This document shows, piece after piece, positions 51,783 through 59,904 of a stretch of 64,000 nucleotides of DNA. The DNA comes from DATCRE01 sp964235605. Its GTDB lineage: Bacteria > Bacteroidota > Bacteroidia > Cytophagales > Cyclobacteriaceae. Where the stretch lies: the NCBI GenBank assembly GCA_964235605.1, contig CAXSCR010000004.1, forward strand, positions 62,001 through 126,000, in the 5' to 3' direction. The position numbers were made by a program, and so were the translations under genes. Below the pieces are notes generated by a model. The model was not told the origin of the DNA, ran no database searches, and saw only the letters and a list, made by a program, of their open reading frames with translations. Numbering within the stretch: the first letter of the stretch is position 1; each line of letters opens with the position of its first letter.

Positions 51783-52454
51783 ATGAATTTATCCATGATC
51801 ATAAAAAAACTTTACAACTTTCTGTTAAACCAGAACGTAGTTCAGATTAAGGGCGGTTCAGTGGGACGCGATGTGCACATAAAAGGTGTGAACATCCGCG
51901 GTGCTGTAAGCATCGGTGATCATTGCATTATCAAATTCGTTGAAATTATTGGCAAGGTTAAAATTGGAAATTATACAACCATTAATGGCCCTAATGTTCA
52001 AATCCTTTCCAAAGTAAACGCTGTACAAATTGGAAGTTTTTGCTCCATTGCCAAAGATGTAACCATTCAGGAATACAATCACAAGGTTGACAGGCTTTCT
52101 ACCTATAATTTTGAAAAGCATATTTTCGGTGGTAAAAGCATAAATGATGTCGCAAGCAAAGGCGCCATTACAATTGGAAGTGATGTATGGATCGGAACCA
52201 AAAGCGTTATACTTTCTGGTGTTACCATTGGCCATGGTGCTATCGTTGCAGCGGGAAGCATTGTTACCAAAGATGTTCCGCCTTATGCGATTGTTGGTGG
52301 GAATCCAGCACGGGTTATTAAGTATAGATTTACTCCGGATGTCGTTGAACAGCTCTTGAAGTTGCAATGGTGGGAGTGGCAGATTGATAAAATTTTACAG
52401 AATAAGGGACTATTCTTAGAAGATGTTAATTTTAAGAATATACATCTTCAATAA
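51783..52454 (+). CDS. Left-handed beta-helix O-acyltransferase (CatB/LpxA-like)
   Basis: A 223-residue hexapeptide-repeat acyltransferase. From about 25 to 200 it shows repeated [LIV]-G-x-x-x-x steps (VSIGDHCIIKFVEIIGKVKIGNYTTI), an extended loop with the catalytic His in IQEYNHKVDRLSTYNFEK, then ITIGSDVWIGTKSVILSGVTIGHGAIVAAGSIVTKDVPPYAIVGG cut by loops. The domain fits xenobiotic acetyltransferase/NeuD-type sugar O-acetylation. It is the last gene of the first operon; the next gene runs the other way. Confidence 0.87.
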   Translation: MNLSMIIKKLYNFLLNQNVVQIKGGSVGRDVHIKGVNIRGAVSIGDHCIIKFVEIIGKVKIGNYTTINGPNVQILSKVNAVQIGSFCSIAKDVTIQEYNHKVDRLSTYNFEKHIFGGKSINDVASKGAITIGSDVWIGTKSVILSGVTIGHGAIVAAGSIVTKDVPPYAIVGGNPARVIKYRFTPDVVEQLLKLQWWEWQIDKILQNKGLFLEDVNFKNIHLQ

Positions 52455-52491
52455 TTTATTTTTGCATTGTAGTAGTTATGCATTGATATAG

Positions 52492-53598
52492 TTACGCTGT
52501 TTTCATTGGCCTTCCCATCCGCATAAAATACTTTTCAAAGTACTCATACACCAGATAGCTTGTCACTAGTGTTATGATAATGGACGCGGGTATTTTAATT
52601 CCATCGGAAACAAGAAAATTACGCTTCCCTGCCAGCGTCACCACTTTTCCAACAACAGAATAAGCAAGTGGATGCAATAGGTAAACCGAATAGCTCGCTT
52701 CGCCCAAAAGTTTTAATGGCTTGTTTATAATCGCTGGTAGGTCAACCCTTACTTTGTAAAAGCTCATACAAATCATAAAGCAACAGAGTGTGAAGATCAG
52801 TCTGTTTACTCCTGTTACAAGGTGAATGGTATCGCCTTCTGCAGGGTAGAAAATGAATAGTACTAAACCTGAGATCAGGATGATGAGATTAATAACGATG
52901 TGGATGCGTTTATCTTTAAAGATCAAACCAATAATAAAACCACCAAGAAAAAGCAAAACCTGATTTAGCGGATTAACATAATTCCGCCACTGGACTTTAT
53001 CTCCCAGTGATTTTTCCGGATCTAAAATATGGAAAGCAAAATAGATGTAGACAAGCAAAATAATTAAAGACAGGATTGTAAGTGCAATCTTATTTTTCCT
53101 GGAAAGAAAAATAAAAGCAGGAAAGAAGATATAGAAAACCAGTTCATTACCAATCGACCATGCGCCTGTAGCGATGTAAGCATTCCAATTAACAAAGCCG
53201 AATAAGCCAGTCAGATTGATAAATAGTTTTTCAGCACTTGGTATTCTTCTGGAAAGAAGAATGGCGGTAATAGTAGCTAACCATAGCAGGGGGAAAATTC
53301 TAAAAAATCTCTTCTTAGCAAATACGATAAGATCATTCTTTGATGGCAGCATTTTATGATGATACACATAGAAAAGTGTGAGGCCGCTAAGCACGTAGAA
53401 AATAGAAACCCCGTAAACGCCAACTCTGCCCATAAAGGTTTCAGCAGGGAACTTGCCGAGCGTCCAGCTGAAATAATGATATATCATAATACCAAAAGCT
53501 GCAAGACCACGCAAATAATCCAGGTTGTGTAGTCTGTTGGTGGTATCTAATGATGTGGACGGCAAAGGTTCAGTTTTCCGGGTAAAGGGAATTTTCAT
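52492..53598 (-). CDS. Acyltransferase 3 family membrane protein (OafA-like)
   Basis: A 368-residue integral membrane acyltransferase with about ten helices. The N-terminal NLDYLRGLAAFGIMIYHYFSW holds the conserved R and H, and NGYSVYLLHPLAYSVVG-like KLLGEASYSVYLLHPLAY is the C-terminal motif. It would transfer acetyl groups to a surface sugar. It opposes the surrounding operons, splitting the locus between 52.5 and 53.6 kb. It may be a separately acquired decoration gene. Confidence 0.88.
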   Translation of the reverse strand: MKIPFTRKTEPLPSTSLDTTNRLHNLDYLRGLAAFGIMIYHYFSWTLGKFPAETFMGRVGVYGVSIFYVLSGLTLFYVYHHKMLPSKNDLIVFAKKRFFRIFPLLWLATITAILLSRRIPSAEKLFINLTGLFGFVNWNAYIATGAWSIGNELVFYIFFPAFIFLSRKNKIALTILSLIILLVYIYFAFHILDPEKSLGDKVQWRNYVNPLNQVLLFLGGFIIGLIFKDKRIHIVINLIILISGLVLFIFYPAEGDTIHLVTGVNRLIFTLCCFMICMSFYKVRVDLPAIINKPLKLLGEASYSVYLLHPLAYSVVGKVVTLAGKRNFLVSDGIKIPASIIITLVTSYLVYEYFEKYFMRMGRPMKTA

Positions 53599-53746
53599 GC
53601 GGCCGAAGGTAATTGTATTTATTTGATGGATAAAGGCTTTTAATCAAAAGCAGAATCTGTTTTATATGGCTTTATTTAATTAATACCTAAGCATTTATCT
53701 TGCAAAAGGTCTTAGATAATGGGTAAATTCGCCCTTCTTGAAAACC

Positions 53747-55288
53747 ATGCAAATACTCGACTGTACACTCCGCGATGGAGGCTATTATACCAATTGGGAT
53801 TTCAACAAAAATCTCGTTCAAACTTATTTTAAGTCTTTCAACGAGCTCCCTGTTGATTACTTGGAGATTGGTTACAGAAGTAATCCGATGAAACAATATC
53901 TCGGAGAGTATTTCTATTGTCCGACCTATGTTCTGGAAGAGACTAAAGCATTGTCCAATAAGAAATTGGTCATCATTCTGGATGAGAAAGATGTGCGCGT
54001 AGAGAATGTTAAAAATCTGCTTGAGCCGTGCAGGGGAATAATCACGATGGTCAGAATAGCGCTTGATCCGCAGCAGCTTACCAGGGGTTTGAAATTGGCC
54101 GAAGCCATCAAATCTTTGGGCTTTGAAGTTGGTTTCAACATCATGTATATGTCAAAATGGAAACAGGATAAGACATTTCTAAGCGAAATCAAGCAGGTCA
54201 ATTCCATTGTAGATTATTTCTACATGGTTGATTCTTATGGCGGTGTTTATCCGGAAGATGTGAAAGAGATCATCGGCATTGTAAAACAAAGTGTTACCTG
54301 CAAGATTGGTTTTCATGGACATAACAACCTTGAACTAGGACTTATCAATTCACTAACAGCACATGAACATGGTGCTTCCATCATTGATGCAACAGTTACT
54401 GGTATGGGGCGTGGTGCTGGAAATTTAAAAACAGAATTATTACTTACTGCACTTAATGCCAAACAAGGTTTGAAAGTTGATTTCAATGCGTTGGGTAATG
54501 CGGTAGATGCTTTTCAAAAATTACAGACTCACCATGGCTGGGGAACAAATCTACCATACATGGTATCAGGTGCTAATTCCTTGCCGCAGAAAGATGTTAT
54601 GGAATGGGTAACAAGAAGATTTTATTCATTCAATAGCATTATCCGCGCTTTGCATAATCAGAAAGAAAAAGTTCAGGATAATGAGAAACTTAATGTCTTT
54701 ACGCCTGATAAAAAATATTCAAAGGCAGTCATAATAGGTGGAGGGCCTAACGCACATCTTCATAGGCAAGCTATTCGCGAATATATTAAGCGAGCAGGTA
54801 ACGATACTTGCATGATACATGCCAGCTCAAAAAATGCAGCGCACTACGAAGACATTAACGTTGACCAATATTTTTGTCTTGTCGGAACAGAAGGGCACAG
54901 GCTTGAAACTGTGTTTAAAAATTTAAATCATTTTAAAGGCCATTGTGTACTTCCTCCGTTTCCGCGGAAAATGGGAACTTATATACCACCCGCCATTTTG
55001 GATAAAAGTTTTGAGTTGGGGCGAATTGAATTTACGGATAGCTTAAAAGATTCTCATACTGCCCTGGCATTGCAAACTGCATTGGATTTGGGTGCGAAAG
55101 ATATTATGCTGGTGGGCTATGACGGTTACCAGGAGCAGACCATTACACAGTTAGAAAAGGATTTGTCTGACGAAAATGAATTTTTGTTCAGTGCCTTTAA
55201 ATCATATGTGAAGGATTGTTTACGGTCTCTAACACCAACAAACTACAAGAGCTTACCAGTAACATCTGTTTATTCTTATCTCGTATAA
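53747..55288 (+). CDS. Aldolase (HMGL-like) fused to a Maf/GT42-like domain
   Basis: A 513-residue two-domain protein from ATG 53747 (TTG 53738 is also possible). The N-terminal part (about 1-300) is a DRE-TIM metallolyase barrel: MQILDCTLRDGGYYTNWDF, KIGFHGHNNLELGLINSL and DATVTGMGRGAGNLKTELL, with the metal-binding Asp and H-x-H intact. Such enzymes make or cleave C-C bonds between a keto acid and an aldehyde. The C-terminal part (about 320-513) has SKAVIIGGGPNAHLHRQAI and HTALALQTALDLGAKDIMLVGYDGY, the pattern of DUF115/Maf and GT42 sialyltransferase-like folds. It heads the second operon, beside genes for CMP-sugar synthesis. Confidence 0.75.
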   Translation: MQILDCTLRDGGYYTNWDFNKNLVQTYFKSFNELPVDYLEIGYRSNPMKQYLGEYFYCPTYVLEETKALSNKKLVIILDEKDVRVENVKNLLEPCRGIITMVRIALDPQQLTRGLKLAEAIKSLGFEVGFNIMYMSKWKQDKTFLSEIKQVNSIVDYFYMVDSYGGVYPEDVKEIIGIVKQSVTCKIGFHGHNNLELGLINSLTAHEHGASIIDATVTGMGRGAGNLKTELLLTALNAKQGLKVDFNALGNAVDAFQKLQTHHGWGTNLPYMVSGANSLPQKDVMEWVTRRFYSFNSIIRALHNQKEKVQDNEKLNVFTPDKKYSKAVIIGGGPNAHLHRQAIREYIKRAGNDTCMIHASSKNAAHYEDINVDQYFCLVGTEGHRLETVFKNLNHFKGHCVLPPFPRKMGTYIPPAILDKSFELGRIEFTDSLKDSHTALALQTALDLGAKDIMLVGYDGYQEQTITQLEKDLSDENEFLFSAFKSYVKDCLRSLTPTNYKSLPVTSVYSYLV

Positions 55289-55300
55289 TCACATCTGTAG

Positions 55301-55999
55301 ATGAAAAAAGATATTTGTTTCTTTCTTCCAACGCGTAAAGGAAGTCAACGTGTAAAGTCAAAGAATACGCGGACGTTTGCTGGTATTTCAGGTGGCATTT
55401 TGGAGGTAAAACTCAGGCAGCTGCTATCTTGCAAATCGTTAAGCAGCATCGTGCTTTCTACCAATGACGAATTGTCAATGGAAATTGCTGCACGGATAGA
55501 TCCTAGTCATACACGCATTAAAGTAATTGAGCGGCCTAATCACCTTTGTCTTGATACAACCATTCTTACCGAACTTATTGCTTATGTTCCTAAAATTATA
55601 AATGAAGAACATATTATTTGGGGTCATACCACCACGCCGTTTATTACGGGTGAAGATTATGATACGGGAATTGAAAAATATTTCCAGGAGCTTGAAATGG
55701 GTTATGACTCATTGATTAGTGTAATGCCTTTGCAAAACTTTTTGTTGGATAAAAATGCAAACGTATTCAATTATGATGCGGGTGAAAACCGGTGGCCGAG
55801 GACACAAGATTTGCCCATACTATACGAGGTAAATCACGCTATGTTTATAACGTCCAGGTCAATTTATTTAAAAGACAAAAACAGGGTAGGGGCCAAACCA
55901 TTCCTGTATGAACAAGATAAAATAAAGTCTTTTGATATTGATTGGGAGGATGATTTTTTAATAGCTGAAGCGATCTATGATAAACTTTTCAAAGTATAA
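55301..55999 (+). CDS. CMP-ulosonic acid synthetase, NeuA/LegF type
   Basis: A 232-residue acylneuraminate cytidylyltransferase. The opening DICFFLPTRKGSQRVKSKNTRTF contains the R-x-G-S-x-R/K CTP site, and the family segments LSTNDELSMEIA, NHLCLDTTILTELIA and DIDWEDDFLIAEAIY follow. Legionaminic acid is the expected substrate, because legB, neuB-type and neuC-type genes lie downstream; the aldolase product is another possible substrate. It overlaps the HAD gene by 23 bases. Confidence 0.82.
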   Translation: MKKDICFFLPTRKGSQRVKSKNTRTFAGISGGILEVKLRQLLSCKSLSSIVLSTNDELSMEIAARIDPSHTRIKVIERPNHLCLDTTILTELIAYVPKIINEEHIIWGHTTTPFITGEDYDTGIEKYFQELEMGYDSLISVMPLQNFLLDKNANVFNYDAGENRWPRTQDLPILYEVNHAMFITSRSIYLKDKNRVGAKPFLYEQDKIKSFDIDWEDDFLIAEAIYDKLFKV

Positions 56000-56600
56000 A
56001 GTTATTCTTTGGGATTTTGATGGTGTCTTAATGGATTCCATGCCCGTGCGGGATAAAGGATTTGAGTTGGTATTAAAACAATACCCTTCTGATCAGGTAG
56101 CTCAGTTAATGATTTACCATAGGAAGAATGGTGGCTTATCCAGATATGTAAAATTTAGACATTTCTTCGAAGTGATTAGGAAGGAAACCATAACAGAAGA
56201 ATTAGTTAATAATCTTGCTGCAGAATTTTCTGTGGTTATGCGAAAGGAGTTAACAAACCACGCATTGCTTATTGAAGATTCAATGTCTTTTGTAATGAGA
56301 CACGATTTAAAACATTCTATGCACATTGTTTCAGGTTCAGATGGTCAGGAGCTTAATTACCTGTGCAAAGAGTTAAACATTGCCCATTACTTCCAATCCA
56401 TTCAAGGATCACCTACACCTAAAAAGGAACTGGTGAAAAATATTCTCATCAATAACAACCCCAAGGATTGTGTTCTTATTGGTGACTCGGTTAATGATTA
56501 TGATGCCGCGGTTGCCAATGACATAGCATTCTATGGATATAATAACATTGCATTAAAAAGTATCTCGCACAACTACATCACTTCCTTTAATAAACTATAG
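55977..56600 (+). CDS. HAD-family sugar phosphatase
   Basis: A 207-residue HAD-superfamily hydrolase. Motif I is VILWDFDGVLMDSMPVRDKGFELVL (D-x-D), a C1 cap follows, motif II is VSGSDGQEL, and the end has SPTPKKELVKNILI plus CVLIGDSVNDYDAA (motif IV). It lies in the operon between the CMP-sugar synthetase and a glycosyltransferase-like gene. It could dephosphorylate a phosphorylated ulosonic acid, as KdsC and Neu5Ac-9-P phosphatase do. The substrate is not determinable. Confidence 0.88.
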   Translation: MINFSKYKVILWDFDGVLMDSMPVRDKGFELVLKQYPSDQVAQLMIYHRKNGGLSRYVKFRHFFEVIRKETITEELVNNLAAEFSVVMRKELTNHALLIEDSMSFVMRHDLKHSMHIVSGSDGQELNYLCKELNIAHYFQSIQGSPTPKKELVKNILINNNPKDCVLIGDSVNDYDAAVANDIAFYGYNNIALKSISHNYITSFNKL

Positions 56601-57827
56601 ATGCAAAAGCGGGCTGTGTTAGTTCTATTAAATAATTCTCTTGGTGAAATTCATTTTGTATTGCCGTATTTACGCAAATTAAAGTCTGTCGTCAATTCAG
56701 ATATTTATTTCTATTTCATTAACGCAAAAATCTATAATAAGGCAGTAGATGATCCTTTTTATTATGATCAGATTGTTGAGCACGGTACAACTTTAAAGCC
56801 CAATGATATTTTTGGTTTTCTATTGCAACATAGAAAGCGTGTCAGTATCATCTTGAAGGACACGACACCGCTAACACCAAAAAATATAGTCATAAGAATT
56901 AAGAAACTATGCCCTTCTGCTACATTAGCTTTATTCCCGCATGCGTATGCCATGCTGGGATATCAAGAAGAAAGTATTAAGAAGGGAGTAACATCAGCAA
57001 TAGAAGACCGGTATGTTGATAACGTTTTATACGTGCATTCATTTGATCGGGCAACGCTTACTCAAAGGTATGCAGCAAATAAATTACTTTTTGCCGGGGC
57101 ATTGGGTTACTCCCGTTGGTGGTCAGATGAAGTAGCATTTTATGTCAAGGACAATCAGGCAAAACTGAATGTTAAGATTCAGGAAAATCGCCTTGTCGTT
57201 TTATTTACCCTTCGCGATGTACATAAGTTATATTTGAATGAAGAGAACTTTAACTACTTATTTCAGTCAGCTCTTGAAGTTCTGTTTAAGCACACCGAAT
57301 ACTTTGTCATAATAAAACCACATCCACGTCAGGATATAAAAAAACTGAATCAATTTCTTTCAGGTTTTGATAAGGCACGGTACACGATCAACTACAATAA
57401 TACCTTTGTACTATCACACCTGTCTGATTTAAACTTATCCTTTTGGTCTTCTGCAGTAACTGATTCACTGGCGATGGGCATTCCTTCTATCGAGTTTCAT
57501 CGTTTTCATACCCCTTTTAGCCAAACCGTAGAAAGAGATGGTGCTCTAGTATCATTCTATAGCCTGTTGGAATTGACTAAAAATGTAAATTCACGCGAAG
57601 CGCTTCAGGAAGTTTTACCTGTAACAAGGGGAGGAATTGACAATTTATATAACCAGCAGCATCCGATATTAAGCAAAATCTTTTCGGAGACAGAACATGG
57701 ATTTGATAACTTTGCGGCATTGGTACAAAAGGGACAAATGAGTCACAATCTCTCTGTCATTGAAACAGGTAGAAACTTAGTTTATTTTTTCCTTAAATAT
57801 ATTTTTAGAAAGTTTAAGCCAGTTTGA
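56601..57827 (+). CDS. GT-B-like surface glycan biosynthesis protein
   Basis: A 408-residue protein that I do not recognise as a named family. It opens with RAVLVLLNNSLGEIHFVLPYLRKLK, a Rossmann-like start, and contains FVIIKPHPRQDIKKL (P-H-P), and SFWSSAVTDSLAMGIPSIEFHRF, a nucleotide-sugar site pattern like that of polysialyltransferases and Kdo transferases. It starts directly after the HAD stop and ends 4 bases before legB. A glycosyltransferase role for the legionaminic residue is plausible. Its end is a basic amphipathic helix (FLKYIFRKFK), possibly for membrane contact. Confidence 0.62.
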   Translation: MQKRAVLVLLNNSLGEIHFVLPYLRKLKSVVNSDIYFYFINAKIYNKAVDDPFYYDQIVEHGTTLKPNDIFGFLLQHRKRVSIILKDTTPLTPKNIVIRIKKLCPSATLALFPHAYAMLGYQEESIKKGVTSAIEDRYVDNVLYVHSFDRATLTQRYAANKLLFAGALGYSRWWSDEVAFYVKDNQAKLNVKIQENRLVVLFTLRDVHKLYLNEENFNYLFQSALEVLFKHTEYFVIIKPHPRQDIKKLNQFLSGFDKARYTINYNNTFVLSHLSDLNLSFWSSAVTDSLAMGIPSIEFHRFHTPFSQTVERDGALVSFYSLLELTKNVNSREALQEVLPVTRGGIDNLYNQQHPILSKIFSETEHGFDNFAALVQKGQMSHNLSVIETGRNLVYFFLKYIFRKFKPV

Positions 57828-57831
57828 AAGG

Positions 57832-58827
57832 ATGAGTCTGAACAAAAAAGTATTGGTTACAGGTGCTGATGGGTTCATTGGTAGTCATTTAACAGAGCGG
57901 TTGGTGGATGACGGATATCAGGTCAAAGCATTTGTATACTATAATTCATTTAATTCCTGGGGTTGGCTGGATACACTGCCAAAGGAAAAGTTAAGTCAGA
58001 TTGAGATCTTTGCTGGTGACATCAGAGATCCCAACGGCGTACGTACCGCAATGAAAGACATAGATATTGTTTTTCATTTGGCTGCGTTAATTGCCATACC
58101 ATTCAGTTATCACTCTCCTGATAGCTACATTGATACCAATGTAAAGGGCACCCTTAATGTAGTTCAAGCTGCAAGAGACCTCAACGTTAAAAGAGTTTTG
58201 GTAACTTCTACTTCTGAAGTGTACGGAACAGCGATGTATGTTCCCATTGATGAAAAGCATCCACGACAACCGCAGTCACCTTATTCGGCATCAAAAATAG
58301 GTGCTGATTGTATTGCCGAATCATTTTACAGAAGTTTCGAATTACCCGTAACAATAGTGAGGCCGTTCAATACTTTTGGGCCGAGACAATCGGCACGTGC
58401 GGTTATCCCAACTATAATTAGTCAGCTACTGAATGGAGCAAAGGAGATTAAGCTGGGTGACTTAACTCCAACCAGAGACCTGTTGTATGTAAAAGATACA
58501 GTGGAAGGATTTTTAGCAATTGCAAAGGCTGATAAACTGATAGGTGAGGATGTAAATATTGCAACATCATCAGAGATATCAGTAAAAGATCTTGCCGAAA
58601 CCCTGATTAGGAATATCAATCCAGAAGCAAAAATTATAAGCGATGATATTCGCTTAAGGCCTGAGAAAAGTGAAGTATTCCGCTTGTTTGGTTCAAATGA
58701 AAAATTAAAAGAATTAACATCATGGAGTCCAAAATATACCCTTTATAAAGGGCTACAGGAAACCATTGCTTGGTTTAAAAACCCAGAGAACCTTAAATCA
58801 TATAAGTCCGATATTTATAATTTGTAA
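57832..58827 (+). CDS. legB: LegB-type NAD-dependent 4,6-dehydratase
   Basis: A 331-residue extended SDR dehydratase of the LegB group, which acts on GDP- or UDP-GlcNAc at the start of legionaminic acid synthesis. The Rossmann motif is LVTGADGFIGSHLTERLV, followed by the LegB-type KAFVYYNSFNSWGWLDTL, HLAALIAIPFSYHSPDSYIDTNV, catalytic TSTSEVYG and YSASK, and RPFNTFGPRQSARAVIPTIISQL. A GAAAGGATG start with a good purine-rich site is present. Legionaminic use rather than another dideoxy sugar follows from the neighbours at 58882 and 59901 and from PtmE at the edge. Confidence 0.87.
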   Translation: MSLNKKVLVTGADGFIGSHLTERLVDDGYQVKAFVYYNSFNSWGWLDTLPKEKLSQIEIFAGDIRDPNGVRTAMKDIDIVFHLAALIAIPFSYHSPDSYIDTNVKGTLNVVQAARDLNVKRVLVTSTSEVYGTAMYVPIDEKHPRQPQSPYSASKIGADCIAESFYRSFELPVTIVRPFNTFGPRQSARAVIPTIISQLLNGAKEIKLGDLTPTRDLLYVKDTVEGFLAIAKADKLIGEDVNIATSSEISVKDLAETLIRNINPEAKIISDDIRLRPEKSEVFRLFGSNEKLKELTSWSPKYTLYKGLQETIAWFKNPENLKSYKSDIYNL

Positions 58828-58881
58828 GAAGATAGTTTATGTATGGATCGCGCTCAATGTATCATTTAACAATTATTTGAT

Positions 58882-59904
58882 ATGCCGGTAATTATTATTG
58901 CAGAAGCAGGTATTAATCATAATGGTGATATTATAAAAGCCGAGCGTCTGATTGATGCCGCCGCCGCCGCCGGTGCAGACTATGTAAAGTTTCAAACTTT
59001 CAAAGCTGATAAACTTGTAAGTAAGTCCGCACCAAAAGCAAGTTATCAGCAAATGAACATGAATGATGGTGATTCTACCCAACATGCCATGTTAAAAAAA
59101 TTAGAGCTCAGTGAAGAAGATCACTACAGGCTCAGTAAATATGCTACAGTGAAAAAGATAAAATTTCTTTCTACTGCTTTTGACTTGGATAGTATTGACT
59201 TTCTTGAAACGCTAGGAATTGATACCTTCAAAATACCATCCGGAGAAATAACAAATTATCCTTACCTGGTTCGCATAGCGAAAACGGAAAAACCGGTTAT
59301 TCTTTCTACCGGTATGGCGTACATGAAGGAAATTCAGGACGCTGTCACCGTACTCTCCAATCATGGTGTGCAGAAAGAGAAGATCATCATTTTGCACTGT
59401 AACACGGAGTACCCAACGCCTTTTGAAGATGTGAATTTAAAGGCCATGTTAACCATCGGTAGTGAATTTGGCGTGTCATATGGTTATTCAGACCATACAA
59501 CAGGTATTGAAGTGCCTATCGCTGCCGTAGCCCTTGGAGCGGTTGTTATTGAAAAACATTTTACCCTCGACCGTACATTACCAGGGCCAGATCATAAGGC
59601 GTCATTGGAACCGCATGAATTAAAGGCTATGGTCGCTGGTATCCGAAATATTGAAAAAGCAATTCAGGGAAATGGTGTTAAAGAGCCCAGCGCCTCTGAG
59701 GCAAAAAATATTATAATTGCCCGAAAGAGCATTCATATTAATTCTGACCTTGATAAAGGCGAGACCTTAACAGCAAATCATCTGATCATGCAACGGCCTG
59801 GCGATGGCATATCTCCAATGGAAATGGATAAGATCATCGGTAAGAAAATACTAACAGATTTAAAGCTGGGGCATAAATTATTTTGGACTGATTTGCAATC
59901 ATGA
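58882..59904 (+). CDS. legI: Legionaminic acid / N-acetylneuraminate synthase (NeuB family)
   Basis: A 340-residue NeuB-type synthase: TIM barrel with IIIAEAGINHNGDIIKAERLI, YVKFQTFKADKLVS, FKIPSGEITNYPYLVRIA, ILSTGMAYMKEI, LHCNTEYPTPFEDVNLKAM and SYGYSDHTTGIEVPIAAVALG, then a C-terminal SAF domain (about 280-340, ARKSIHINSDLDKGETL). PSGEITNYPYL is the NeuB/LegI form, unlike the pseI product at 45035. It condenses PEP with a diacetamido-trideoxy-mannose (for LegI) or ManNAc (for NeuB). Overlap of 4 bases with the epimerase. Confidence 0.85.
   Translation: MPVIIIAEAGINHNGDIIKAERLIDAAAAAGADYVKFQTFKADKLVSKSAPKASYQQMNMNDGDSTQHAMLKKLELSEEDHYRLSKYATVKKIKFLSTAFDLDSIDFLETLGIDTFKIPSGEITNYPYLVRIAKTEKPVILSTGMAYMKEIQDAVTVLSNHGVQKEKIIILHCNTEYPTPFEDVNLKAMLTIGSEFGVSYGYSDHTTGIEVPIAAVALGAVVIEKHFTLDRTLPGPDHKASLEPHELKAMVAGIRNIEKAIQGNGVKEPSASEAKNIIIARKSIHINSDLDKGETLTANHLIMQRPGDGISPMEMDKIIGKKILTDLKLGHKLFWTDLQS

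Noticed and set aside
51858..52367. 169-codon minus-strand frame under the hexapeptide acyltransferase
   Set aside because: The antisense of a regular hexapeptide repeat often stays open; the sense strand has the clear family pattern.
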